DNA of 64,000 bases from Paludibacteraceae bacterium. Its GTDB lineage: Bacteria > Bacteroidota > Bacteroidia > Bacteroidales > Paludibacteraceae. The stretch is from contig JAFVDX010000010.1 of the NCBI GenBank assembly GCA_017478225.1, forward strand, positions 78,674-142,673. The letters run 5' to 3'. The translations under genes were made by a program, and so were the position numbers. Shown here piece by piece: positions 18,965-27,377 of the stretch. The notes below the pieces were generated by a model, which worked only from the letters and a program-made list of their open reading frames with translations, had not been told where the DNA came from and made no database searches. The number at the start of each line of letters is the position of its first letter. Position 1 is the first letter of the stretch.

Positions 18965-21358
18965 ATGAAAAGGATATATTTATTTCTTTTTGTCAGCATA
19001 TTAAGCATTGCAGCAAACGCTGACGATTTTGAAGTTATGCGCTCTCGTTTGCGCGAGCATATTACATTAGGACCAACTGATTACGACATGACCAACTCTG
19101 ACACGAGGGGTTATATTATTGATCTGAATAATCGTGCACAGAAATACCAGCAAGGCATGCGCCATGACACCACTGTATTGTGGAATGACTTGAATAAAAT
19201 ACACAATGTGGCGGCATATACGCCAGCGCAAATCAATTCATCTTACACGCGTTTGCTTGATATGACTCGTGCATGGGCATATCCAGGAGGAAAACTCTAT
19301 CACAACGACCAACTCCTTAGCGACATCAGATACGGACTGGGATTGTTGTACAAAGAAGCATATAATGAGAATTCCAAGAAATTAGGTAACTGGTGGGAAT
19401 GGAGAATAGGTATTCCATGGAATTATGCCAATATAGTCAGTATTCTTTATGAGCAACTGAATGCAGATGAAATAAAGCAATTTGAAAAAGGTAGTGCCAA
19501 TTTCGTAAGGAGATTTGTTAAACACGGTGATTTGACTTATGCCAATCAAGCCTCAATATGCCGCAATCTACTTGTTTTAGGAATACTTACCAACAACGAA
19601 AATGATGTTCGTTCTGCGTTGAAGTATTGTGTTCCTGCTTTTGTAGATAAGACCACAGCATCTGAGCGTATGTATGCCATACACAAGCAAGACAGATGTA
19701 TCGGCAGGCAGAAAGAGCCTCTTCGCTCTGTTGCATTGAAGGACAAGGAGGGGCTATATGCTGATGGTACATTTGTTCAACACAATGCAATTCCATACAT
19801 TGGTACATACGGAGTGGAGATAATACAGATGGCGGGATATATAGCAGATTTGGTGCCTGGTACTAAGTTCTCTGTGCCGGAATCTATCACTAAAACACTT
19901 CCTGTATGGATTAACAATGCCTACTTGCCTGCTATGTATCGCGGTGAGATGCTATTAATGCTTATGGGGCGAGCAAATGCAGCCGACCCGTATAATAATG
20001 CCAGATTAGCAGCATTGAGCATAATGGATGCTGCACAACTGATATCAGACAGCACACTGCAAGCCAAAGCCATTGCAGCCGCATCTAACACTTTGGCACA
20101 CGACACACACCACCCGACACCATATTCTGCTCTCAATCCTTTACCCGTATATAAGCCTGTAATAGACAAGGCTCTTGCCAATGCTAATGACCAAGCCGAG
20201 GAAAGTTTCTCTGTTGTTTGGGCTGCAGGAGACAAGGTTATACATCAAACAGACAAATGGCGTGCTTGTGTGAGCATGTCGAGCAACAGAATTGGAAAAT
20301 ACGAGTGTTTTATGCGTGCTTCGTCAGGTAATCAGAACTCAACGGGATGGTATATAGGCGATGGTATGACATATCTTTACCTGCCTAATGATACAAAGCA
20401 ATATTATCAATATATGCTCAATATCAATCCATATAGGGTGCCGGGCACGACTGTTGACTTGATAGAAAGGAAAGAAGTTCAGAGTCTTCAACCACTATAT
20501 GGTCATAGGGCGGCCGCCAGAGACATTGCACGCGCAGGCGGAGTAATGTTGGACGGTAAATACAGCAGTGCTATGATGCAATTACTTGGTGGTGCAAGCG
20601 ACTTAAAAGCAAAGAAATCATGGTTTTTGTTTGACAAAGAAGTGGTTTGCTTGGGAGCAGACATCTCTTTGCCTGACAATAGAGAAGTTATCACAACAGT
20701 GGAAAATCGTCGTTTCCGCCATCCACTTCTTGTGAAAGCGAATGGTGAAGCAAAGACAATAAACGGAGCAAAGGATAATGCTACAGAACAGGTTGAATGG
20801 GCATGCTTGGAAACAATCGGAGGTTATTATTTTCCACGAAAAGCCAAACTCTTTGTTAATCAATCAGACAGAGACAATACGGAATTATGGCTCAGTCATG
20901 GCAATGCGCCAAAAAGCGCGACTTATGAATATATGATTTTGCCATCTATGAGCAAAGATGACATAAGCAGTTATGCAGCATCACCCGAAGTGGAAATAAT
21001 CGCCAATAACGAGCGTGTTCAAGCAGTTGTAAAAAAGAGCATAGGGCTTACTGCAATAAATTTCTGGACAGGAGGAGAAGTGAGTACGCCAAGCGGACTT
21101 AAAGTGAAAAGCAATAATATAGCCGCTATAATGTTGCAAGAAGATGGAGACAAACTAACCTTATGTATCGCAGAGCCTACTTGGGAGGAAAACAGACAAG
21201 TGATAGAAATTAGTGGCAAATATAAAATTGCGGAAACTAATCCTGATAGAATGATTGGTATAAGTACAAGCAAAGACAATAAGACAAAGATTTCTATCAA
21301 TCAATTCCATCGTCTTGGAATGACCCAGACCATCAAGTTGATTAAAGATAACAAATAA
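18965..21358 (+). CDS. Polysaccharide lyase family 8 (chondroitin/hyaluronan/xanthan lyase-like)
   Basis: The 797-aa protein has a signal peptide (MKRIYLFLFVSILSIAANA) and the PL8 order of an alpha/alpha toroid and beta-sandwich domains. Family landmarks are NWWEWRIGIP at residue 142, ADGTFVQHNAIPYIGTYG with H273 and Y282, a GR pair with R336, and STGWYIGDGMTYLY near residue 460. The spacing H-9-Y-54-R equals that of Flavobacterium chondroitinase AC (H225, Y234, R288), and N194 probably matches its N175. The second arginine of that family (R292) appears to be alanine here. PL8 enzymes cleave uronic-acid polysaccharides by beta-elimination, so this one probably acts in the periplasm; the substrate is uncertain. 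The stop codon overlaps the next start (TAATG). No SusC/SusD genes are nearby. Confidence 0.88.
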   Translation: MKRIYLFLFVSILSIAANADDFEVMRSRLREHITLGPTDYDMTNSDTRGYIIDLNNRAQKYQQGMRHDTTVLWNDLNKIHNVAAYTPAQINSSYTRLLDMTRAWAYPGGKLYHNDQLLSDIRYGLGLLYKEAYNENSKKLGNWWEWRIGIPWNYANIVSILYEQLNADEIKQFEKGSANFVRRFVKHGDLTYANQASICRNLLVLGILTNNENDVRSALKYCVPAFVDKTTASERMYAIHKQDRCIGRQKEPLRSVALKDKEGLYADGTFVQHNAIPYIGTYGVEIIQMAGYIADLVPGTKFSVPESITKTLPVWINNAYLPAMYRGEMLLMLMGRANAADPYNNARLAALSIMDAAQLISDSTLQAKAIAAASNTLAHDTHHPTPYSALNPLPVYKPVIDKALANANDQAEESFSVVWAAGDKVIHQTDKWRACVSMSSNRIGKYECFMRASSGNQNSTGWYIGDGMTYLYLPNDTKQYYQYMLNINPYRVPGTTVDLIERKEVQSLQPLYGHRAAARDIARAGGVMLDGKYSSAMMQLLGGASDLKAKKSWFLFDKEVVCLGADISLPDNREVITTVENRRFRHPLLVKANGEAKTINGAKDNATEQVEWACLETIGGYYFPRKAKLFVNQSDRDNTELWLSHGNAPKSATYEYMILPSMSKDDISSYAASPEVEIIANNERVQAVVKKSIGLTAINFWTGGEVSTPSGLKVKSNNIAAIMLQEDGDKLTLCIAEPTWEENRQVIEISGKYKIAETNPDRMIGISTSKDNKTKISINQFHRLGMTQTIKLIKDNK

Positions 21359-22653
21359 TGATAACCTTATACATAACACTTATAACTGCTCTACTCTTAT
21401 CCGCCTTTTTTGCAGGAATGGAGATAGCCTTTGTGAGTAGCAATAAATTGCGTTTTGAAGTAGAAAACCAAGAAACGAGTATCACGAGCACCATTATTCG
21501 CAAGTTCTATCATCATCCCCAACAATTTATTACCACCATGCTCATAGGCGGCAATATCGTTTTGGTAGTATTTTCCATCAAGATGAACGAATTGTTATTG
21601 CCTTATTTCAGTTTCACCAGTAACGATTTGTTGTTGTCGCTATTAGTATCTTTGATTGCTACTATTATAGTGCTTTTTGTAGGTGAGTATATCCCTAAGA
21701 TACTTATGAGGCAGAATCCTAATGCTTGGTTAAGAGTGTTTTCTCCACTGCTATATTTTATTTATATTCTACTATATCCGTTTGCTATATTTTGCATGTG
21801 GGTATCTAAACTTATGCTTCGCTTGTTTGGAACGAAAGTGCCTATGCGAACAGAAGATGTCAGATTTTCGCGCTCAGACTTGAGTTATTTGGTTGAAGAG
21901 AGTTTGGAAGCATTTGACAACAACGACTCAGAACAACAACAAGCGACAAGGCGAGATGAGGATACACCTTCGGAAAATGAGATGTATATATTAAAGAATG
22001 CGTTAGAGTTCTCCAAGGTAAAAATAAGAGATTGTTATGTACCCCGCACTGATATTGTTGCTCTTCCATACGAGGTTGATACGGAAGTATTAAAACAAAC
22101 TTTTCAAGAAAGTGGTTTTTCGAAAATTCCTATATACAAAGGTGATATTGACAATATAATTGGCTATATTCACTGTTCGGAGATGTTTAGTCATCAATCT
22201 CGTTGGCGCGACCATCTGAACAAGATGCCTTTTGTGCCGGAAAACATGGCAGCGGAAAAGTTGATGCGTACTTTTATGCAACAAAAGAAGTCGGTGGCTG
22301 TAGTGGTTGACGAGTTTGGAGGAACGGCGGGCATTGTTACTTTAGAGGACATAATGGAAGAGATTTTTGGAGAGATAGAAGATGAACATGATACGCAGGA
22401 ATTTACCGCTAAACTGATTGGTGAGAATGAAATCATAGCCAGCGGCAGAGCGAAAGTAGAGGATTTGAATGAGGAATTTGAATTGGCTTTGCCGGAAGAC
22501 GAGGCATACGATACTATTGGCGGACTTATTCTGAACCAAACTGGTGCTTTCCCTAAAGTAAACGAAGAGATAAACATAGGTAACTATAAAATCCAGTGCA
22601 TAAAAATGACAAGCAACAGGATTGAAAGAGTAAAGATAGTCAAAAACAAATAG
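21358..22653 (+). CDS. CNNM/CBS-domain membrane protein (HlyC/CorC family, GldE-like)
   Basis: The 431-aa protein begins with an N-terminal CNNM (DUF21) membrane domain of about four helices (residues 1-150, with FFAGMEIAFVSSNKLR near residue 18). A CBS pair follows (residues 210-340; VPRTDIVALP, SKIPIYKGDIDNIIGYIH, VVVDEFGGTAGIVTLEDIMEEIFGEIEDE is split over this end), then a CorC/HlyC C-terminal domain (GLILNQTGAFPKVNEEI). Relatives include magnesium/cobalt transport-linked proteins and GldE of gliding Bacteroidota, where GldE supports the GldD/GldE system. The start overlaps the PL8 stop. I cannot choose between an ion-transport role and a GldE role from sequence; no gldD is visible next to it. 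Confidence 0.88.
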   Translation: MITLYITLITALLLSAFFAGMEIAFVSSNKLRFEVENQETSITSTIIRKFYHHPQQFITTMLIGGNIVLVVFSIKMNELLLPYFSFTSNDLLLSLLVSLIATIIVLFVGEYIPKILMRQNPNAWLRVFSPLLYFIYILLYPFAIFCMWVSKLMLRLFGTKVPMRTEDVRFSRSDLSYLVEESLEAFDNNDSEQQQATRRDEDTPSENEMYILKNALEFSKVKIRDCYVPRTDIVALPYEVDTEVLKQTFQESGFSKIPIYKGDIDNIIGYIHCSEMFSHQSRWRDHLNKMPFVPENMAAEKLMRTFMQQKKSVAVVVDEFGGTAGIVTLEDIMEEIFGEIEDEHDTQEFTAKLIGENEIIASGRAKVEDLNEEFELALPEDEAYDTIGGLILNQTGAFPKVNEEINIGNYKIQCIKMTSNRIERVKIVKNK

Positions 22654-22710
22654 GTACAAGGAAAACTCAAAATCATTTAATAATATCGAATTATAGTGTC
22701 TAAAGGGCAG

Positions 22711-22742
22711 TTTGTATATATAAAATAATTATTGTACCTTTG
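22711..22742 (+). promoter_or_regulatory. gcvH promoter
   Basis: TTTG (22711-22714), a 20-base spacer and TACCTTTG (22735-22742) match the consensus. The predicted start near 22749 lies 45 bases before gcvH. It also rules out the longer in-frame start at 22740. Confidence 0.78.
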
Positions 22743-22793
22743 CCCGCAGGATTACATAAAGTAATAGGTAAAAACTTAAAAACACATATAGAG

Positions 22794-23171
22794 ATGGCAA
22801 ATACACCAGAAAATTTGCGTTATACACGCGAGCACGAGTGGATTCGTGTAGAAGGCTCAGAGGCTTTTGTAGGCATAACTGATTATGCACAGTCAGAATT
22901 AGGCGAAATCGTCTTTGTTGATGTAGATACAATAGGCGAAACAATTGCACAAGGAGAGGTGTTTGGCTCCGTTGAGGCCGTTAAAACAGTTAGCGATTTG
23001 AATATGCCCGTTACCGGTGAAGTGTTAGAGTTCAACGAAGAACTTAATGATCATCCCGAATTGGTTAATTCAGACCCATACGGCAAAGGTTGGATGGTGA
23101 AAGTTATAGTAAACGACCCATCAGAATTAGACAACCTGCTTGATGCTGCTGCATACAAAGCAATAATCTAA
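22794..23171 (+). CDS. gcvH: Glycine cleavage system H protein
   Basis: The 125-residue product from ATG 22794 ([20 protein letters not shown]) is the usual size. It has the lipoyl-domain fold with the lipoylated lysine in [17 protein letters not shown] and the C-terminal motif GKGWMVKV. GcvH carries the aminomethyl intermediate between the P, T and L proteins of glycine cleavage; none of those partners is in the window. The upstream frame from 22740 overlaps the promoter and is not used. The frame stays open after the stop codon, see the next entry. Confidence 0.97.
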   Translation: MANTPENLRYTREHEWIRVEGSEAFVGITDYAQSELGEIVFVDVDTIGETIAQGEVFGSVEAVKTVSDLNMPVTGEVLEFNEELNDHPELVNSDPYGKGWMVKVIVNDPSELDNLLDAAAYKAII

Positions 23172-23315
23172 TCAAAAGAAATAGTTGAGGTCTGTAACGA
23201 ACATAAAATCGTGCAGAACGACCTGCAAGAAAGAGGTATCATTGGCTTTATGCTCCGTATTCCAATTAAGAAATCTCAATTAGCTTATGAAAAAGATAAA
23301 GATAGCATTACTTAA
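23172..23315 (+). other. Open frame continuing past the gcvH stop codon
   Basis: After the gcvH TAA the same frame stays open for 47 codons up to TAA at 23313. It reads SKEIVEVCNEHKIVQNDL and then QERGIIGFMLRIPIKKSQLA, which looks protein-like. It has no ATG until its middle and overlaps the start of the following lipoprotein gene by 29 bases. It could be a gene remnant, a stop-codon readthrough tail or chance. Confidence 0.3.
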
Positions 23316-23871
23316 CCGAATAAACTTATTGATAGGAACACTTATTGCGCTCTTGGGTGTTGGTTGCAAGCATAATAAAGTAGCGACCAACTCGGTTAAA
23401 GATGATAAGATAACAAAAACACAGACACAAGGAGCAGATGCTCAAGACGAGAAAATAGTAAATCCTATGCGAGAAGAAATGTTGGTATGTAAATATGGTG
23501 TTCCACGCGCTGAGGTAGCCCTCACAGGTGTAGTGCGTGATAAAAACGGCAAACCAATGGCGGACATCATTGTGGAAGCACTTGACAAACATGAGAATAT
23601 GATAGATATGACCCGTACCGATGGTGAAGGTAGATATACTATCATTCGTAGCATATTTCCTGTGGATTCAATAATAATATCCATATCAGACGAACTTGAC
23701 AGGATAGAGCCACAAGAAAAGGCTTTCCCGCTGGAATACAAGAATGAGATAGACGAATGGGAAAGGGGCAACGCTGCCATCACATTTGATTTTATAGTGG
23801 TCCCCAAACGAATTGACAGACCAAAAAAATATGGTGTACCATATAGGCCCAAACCCGAAGAGACAAAATAG
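23287..23871 (+). CDS. Radical-SAM-associated putative lipoprotein (rSAM/lipoprotein system)
   Basis: The 194-aa protein has an N-terminal hydrophobic segment and lipobox (LLGVGC, Cys27), so it is predicted to be a lipoprotein. A Ser/Thr/Gln-rich linker leads to a carboxypeptidase-regulatory-like beta-sandwich (LTGVVRDKNGKPMADIIVEA ... DGEGRYTI, residues 78-120). The tetrapeptide YGVP occurs twice, near residue 69 and near the C-terminus (KKYGVPYRPKPEE). The family is known from Bacteroidota as the partner of a SPASM radical SAM enzyme, here encoded with a one-base overlap. By analogy with other precursor/rSAM pairs it may be the enzyme's substrate, but no modification is established to my knowledge. 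Confidence 0.8.
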   Translation: MKKIKIALLNRINLLIGTLIALLGVGCKHNKVATNSVKDDKITKTQTQGADAQDEKIVNPMREEMLVCKYGVPRAEVALTGVVRDKNGKPMADIIVEALDKHENMIDMTRTDGEGRYTIIRSIFPVDSIIISISDELDRIEPQEKAFPLEYKNEIDEWERGNAAITFDFIVVPKRIDRPKKYGVPYRPKPEETK

Positions 23872-24944
23872 TGAATACTAAATTAAAATTAGCACTTGAA
23901 TTGGAGCGACTTCGTCGGCATAACGAGAAGTCGCTCCACGATTTGCAACAACTATTCTGGGAGAGTACTCTCAGATGCAATGTTAGTTGTCGTCATTGCG
24001 GCAGTGATTGCAGGTCAGTGGTAACTCAACCAGACATGCCTGCCGAAGATTTCCTGAAGGTAATTGACGAACAGATAGTGCCTCATGTCAATCCGCATAA
24101 AGTAATGATTATCATCTCAGGCGGCGAGCCTACGATGCGTAATGATTTGGCATATATTGGAAGCGAACTATCCAAACGGGGATTCCCATGGGGCATGGTA
24201 ACTAACGGCATGCTGCTAACAGAGCAAAAATTCAAAGAACTGCGCGGGGCGGGAATGTTATCAATGACTATTTCGCTCGATGGGAAGGAAGAAGACCATA
24301 ATTGGATGCGTGGCAATAAACTCTCGTTTCAGAATGCAGTAAGAGCCATCAAACTTGCTGCCGCAGACAGGCGTTTGACTTGGGATGTAGTAACATGCGC
24401 CAATAGAAGGAATATTCAGTATCTTCCTCAACTTAGAGAATTTCTTTGGGGCATAGGTGTAAGGCGGTGGCGTATCTTCGGCATAGATCCTATGGGGCGT
24501 GCAAAAGACGACCCCGAACTCATGCTCACAGACGAACAATTTACATATATGCTTGACTTTATAGTCTCAGAACGAGAGGCTGGAAGAAGAGTAAGTTATA
24601 GTTGTGAGGGCTTCTTAGGCGACTATGAAGGAAAGGTCAGAGATTATCTTTATCAATGTGCTGCAGGAATTAGTGTTGCGTCGATACTTATTGATGGTAG
24701 TATTTCTGCCTGCACAAGCATTAGAGGAAAATACTATCAAGGGAACATTTATAAAGATAACTTCTGGGATGTTTGGGAAAATAGTTTTAAGAATTATCGC
24801 AACCGTGATTGGATGCGTAAATTAGAGCCATGTAACACATGCAAGATGTTTCGCTACTGCGAAGGTAATGGTATGCATCTTAGAGAAGAAAATGGTGAGT
24901 TGATGTTATGCCATCTAAAACGAATTAAAAAAAATAATAATTAG
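23871..24944 (+). CDS. Radical SAM/SPASM enzyme of the rSAM/lipoprotein system
   Basis: The 357-aa protein starts at GTG, overlapping the lipoprotein stop codon by one base. The radical SAM cluster motif CNVSCRHC (C36, C40, C43) and GGEPTMR near residue 84 show the [4Fe-4S]/SAM core. The C-terminal SPASM region is Cys-rich (YQCAAGIS, ISACTSIRG, EPCNTCKMFRYCEGNG, LMLCHLKR) and probably binds auxiliary clusters. SPASM enzymes commonly modify peptides or proteins. The translational coupling suggests that it acts on the lipoprotein encoded just upstream, which is inference. It is cytoplasmic, so modification would have to occur before export. Confidence 0.9.
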   Translation: MNTKLKLALELERLRRHNEKSLHDLQQLFWESTLRCNVSCRHCGSDCRSVVTQPDMPAEDFLKVIDEQIVPHVNPHKVMIIISGGEPTMRNDLAYIGSELSKRGFPWGMVTNGMLLTEQKFKELRGAGMLSMTISLDGKEEDHNWMRGNKLSFQNAVRAIKLAAADRRLTWDVVTCANRRNIQYLPQLREFLWGIGVRRWRIFGIDPMGRAKDDPELMLTDEQFTYMLDFIVSEREAGRRVSYSCEGFLGDYEGKVRDYLYQCAAGISVASILIDGSISACTSIRGKYYQGNIYKDNFWDVWENSFKNYRNRDWMRKLEPCNTCKMFRYCEGNGMHLREENGELMLCHLKRIKKNNN

Positions 24945-24947
24945 GAT

Positions 24948-25775
24948 ATGAGTGAACCATTGAAACTTGATGTAGAGGGTGTAGTACGCGAGAAAACAGG
25001 CGGTAAGGCACCCCGTTTGCTTGTTTGGTTTCTAAAAAAGATTCTCCACGAAGATATATTTAATAAATTCTTTCGCGAGCATCCAGACCTTAAGGACTTT
25101 GAATTTGCGCGAGAAGTTACTTACGGCTTACTTGGAGCCACAGTATCTATCGAAGGCACAGAAAACATCCCCAAAACAAGTGATCCTTTGTTTTTCGTAA
25201 GTAATCATCCGTTAGGAGGTCTTGACGGAATGATAATAGCATTGATGTTGGGCGAACATAGAAATTATAATGTGCGAGTGATAGTAAACGAATTTCTGAT
25301 GGCCATAAAGCCGCTACAAGGCATATTCATACCTGTTCATGTGGGTGGAAAACAAAGCAGAGAACAAGTGGAAGGATTAAATAAACTATATGAATCTAAC
25401 TATGACATAATGACTTTTCCTTCGGGAAAATGTTCTCGGAGAATTGATGGTAAAATTCAGGATCCGATGTGGCGTAAGAGTTTTGTCCAGAAAGCGGTAG
25501 AATATAAACGAGATGTCGTGCCAATATATTTTGAAGGACAAAATTCAAAGTTTTTCTATAACCTTGCGTATTGGCGTACAAAATTGGGTATAAAGCAAAA
25601 TATCGAGATGCTTTTTCTTGCCGACGAAATGTTTAAGTCTTATGGAAAACATTTTGTGGTTCATGTAGGCAAGCCAATACCCTACACCACTTTTGACAAC
25701 TCACGAACTGCTCCGGAATGGGCAGAATATGTGAGGAAACAAATATATCAAATAAAAGGTAGAACAGAACAATAG
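24948..25775 (+). CDS. PlsC/hemolysin-like acyltransferase
   Basis: The 275-aa protein carries the acyltransferase motif FVSNHPLGGLDG (residues 85-96) and FPSGKCSRR near residue 157, followed by WRKSFVQKAVEYKRDVVPIYFEG. This places it among the lysophospholipid/amino-lipid O-acyltransferases common in Bacteroidota, a group that includes enzymes of ornithine- and glycine-lipid synthesis. The acceptor cannot be told from sequence. It starts 3 bases after the radical SAM gene and 4 bases before rdgB, so it is co-transcribed. A role in acylating the neighbouring lipoprotein product is possible but speculative. Confidence 0.85.
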   Translation: MSEPLKLDVEGVVREKTGGKAPRLLVWFLKKILHEDIFNKFFREHPDLKDFEFAREVTYGLLGATVSIEGTENIPKTSDPLFFVSNHPLGGLDGMIIALMLGEHRNYNVRVIVNEFLMAIKPLQGIFIPVHVGGKQSREQVEGLNKLYESNYDIMTFPSGKCSRRIDGKIQDPMWRKSFVQKAVEYKRDVVPIYFEGQNSKFFYNLAYWRTKLGIKQNIEMLFLADEMFKSYGKHFVVHVGKPIPYTTFDNSRTAPEWAEYVRKQIYQIKGRTEQ

Positions 25776-25779
25776 TATT

Positions 25780-26355
25780 ATGCAATTGGTTTTTGCAACA
25801 AATAACGCCCATAAATTAGCCGAAGCGAGGCAAATATTAGGTGAGAGAGTAGAAGTTGTGAGTCTAAAGGACATGGGTATCAACGAAGATATACCTGAAA
25901 ATTACCCAACACTTCAAGAAAACTCTATAATTAAGGCTGCATATATACACGAAAAATATGGCTACGATTGCTTTGCAGATGATACAGGTTTAGAGATAGA
26001 ATCACTTGGTGGAGAACCGGGTGTATATTCTGCTCGATATACAGGCGAGCCTTCTGACCCTGCAAAGAATAGAGCCAAAGTCCTGGAAAAAATGAAAGGT
26101 CAGTCCAACAGAAATGCCCAATTCAGGACTGTAGTAACACTTATTATAGGCAAAGAAATGTGGCAGACAGAAGGAATTGTAAAGGGCCGGATAGAAACCG
26201 AAGAACGAGGTGATAAGAGTTTCGGATACGATTGTATATTCACACCGGCTGGCTATGACAAGACCTTTGGAGAGTTGGCACACGAGATAAAGAACACAAT
26301 ATCACATAGAGCCATGGCTATGAAGAACTTAGCCGATTACTTAAAGAATCTATAA
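25780..26355 (+). CDS. rdgB: XTP/dITP diphosphatase (RdgB/HAM1 family)
   Basis: The 191-aa protein begins MQLVFATNNAHKLAEARQIL with the nucleotide-binding TNN-K motif, then FADDTGLEIESLGGEPGVYSARYTGE (split here only by description) and the C-terminal FGYDCIFTPAGYDKTF and SHRAMAMKNL. These are the HAM1 signatures. The enzyme hydrolyses deaminated purine triphosphates such as dITP and XTP to monophosphates and keeps them out of DNA and RNA. Its length is normal. It sits inside the rSAM/acyltransferase operon with gaps of 2-4 bases, probably by operon packing. Confidence 0.97.
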   Translation: MQLVFATNNAHKLAEARQILGERVEVVSLKDMGINEDIPENYPTLQENSIIKAAYIHEKYGYDCFADDTGLEIESLGGEPGVYSARYTGEPSDPAKNRAKVLEKMKGQSNRNAQFRTVVTLIIGKEMWQTEGIVKGRIETEERGDKSFGYDCIFTPAGYDKTFGELAHEIKNTISHRAMAMKNLADYLKNL

Positions 26356-26357
26356 GT

Positions 26358-27377
26358 ATGCCTGCTAAACACGACAATTGTTTTGGATTCCTTAGATTCT
26401 TATTTGCTATTATCATTGTAATAGCACATTTGAGAGTCGTTTCTCAGATTCCTGAATTTGAAATAACTAAAGTGTTTAGCATGGCGGTTAATCGTACTGC
26501 CTTCTTCGTTATTTCTGGATTTTTGATAATGCTTAGTTTCGACCACAGCAGAGATATAAAACATTTCTTTACCAAACGAGCAAAAAGGATTTTTCCTGCT
26601 TATTTGACTATTATCTTTGTCTGTGCTATCTTTTTGGTTTTTCTGAGCGACTATTCTGCAAAAGACTATTTCACACATCCAATGTGGTGGAAATATATTG
26701 CAGCCAATGTGAGTTTTATGAATTTCATACAGCCTTGTCTGCCTGGTGTATTTAATAGCGATATCTTTACTGAATGTTCTGTTAACGGGGCATTATGGAC
26801 ACAAAAGGTTGAAGTAGGCTTTTACCTTATTGTACCTTTGTTAGCCTATATTCTTCGCCGCAGCAAACGCGCGTGGGTTTGGCTTGTGGGTATATATATA
26901 TTTTCTGTCCTATGGAGCAATGGATGTGACTTCATGGAATATAAAACCGGCGACTCAGTATGGCGTTTTCTTGAGCACCAATTGCCAGGCTGCATGTCAT
27001 ATTTTGCAGCAGGTATGTTAGCCTATCAATACAAAGATATATTTTTCAAATATAAAAATTGGTTAGTTATACCGGCGATAATTATTGTGGTGATAGAAAA
27101 GATGTATGGACTTAATTGGCTACTGCCGGCAGGCAATGCAACCGTATTACTTTGGTGCGCTTACTCACTGACATGGCTAAATCGTTTGGAATGGTTAGGC
27201 GATATGTCGTATGGCATATACCTCTATCATTTTCCCATACTTAAAGTACTTTTTCAATTAGGACTTTTCAGTATAATCAATATTTGGATTGCGGCAGGAG
27301 TATATATATTGCTTGTCATTGCGCTTGCCGCTGCTTCTTGGCATCTAATGGAGAAGCGAATTATCGGGCGTAAGTAG
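26358..27377 (+). CDS. Acyltransferase family 3 membrane protein (OafA-like)
   Basis: The 339-aa protein is highly hydrophobic with about ten predicted membrane helices. It starts with CFGFLRFLFAIIIVIAHLRV, where the conserved R and H of acyltransferase-3 proteins are seen (R13, H24). The segments GALWTQKVEVGFYLIVPLL and GDMSYGIYLYHFPILK are typical of the family. Such proteins transfer acyl groups to sugars of surface polysaccharides or lipids. It is the last gene of the cluster, 2 bases after rdgB. Its last 33 bases overlap the convergent phosphoethanolamine transferase gene. The substrate is unknown. Confidence 0.9.
   Translation: MPAKHDNCFGFLRFLFAIIIVIAHLRVVSQIPEFEITKVFSMAVNRTAFFVISGFLIMLSFDHSRDIKHFFTKRAKRIFPAYLTIIFVCAIFLVFLSDYSAKDYFTHPMWWKYIAANVSFMNFIQPCLPGVFNSDIFTECSVNGALWTQKVEVGFYLIVPLLAYILRRSKRAWVWLVGIYIFSVLWSNGCDFMEYKTGDSVWRFLEHQLPGCMSYFAAGMLAYQYKDIFFKYKNWLVIPAIIIVVIEKMYGLNWLLPAGNATVLLWCAYSLTWLNRLEWLGDMSYGIYLYHFPILKVLFQLGLFSIINIWIAAGVYILLVIALAAASWHLMEKRIIGRK

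Noticed and set aside
22740..22793. Longer in-frame start for gcvH
   Set aside because: It begins inside the promoter, and GcvH proteins start near [11 protein letters not shown].
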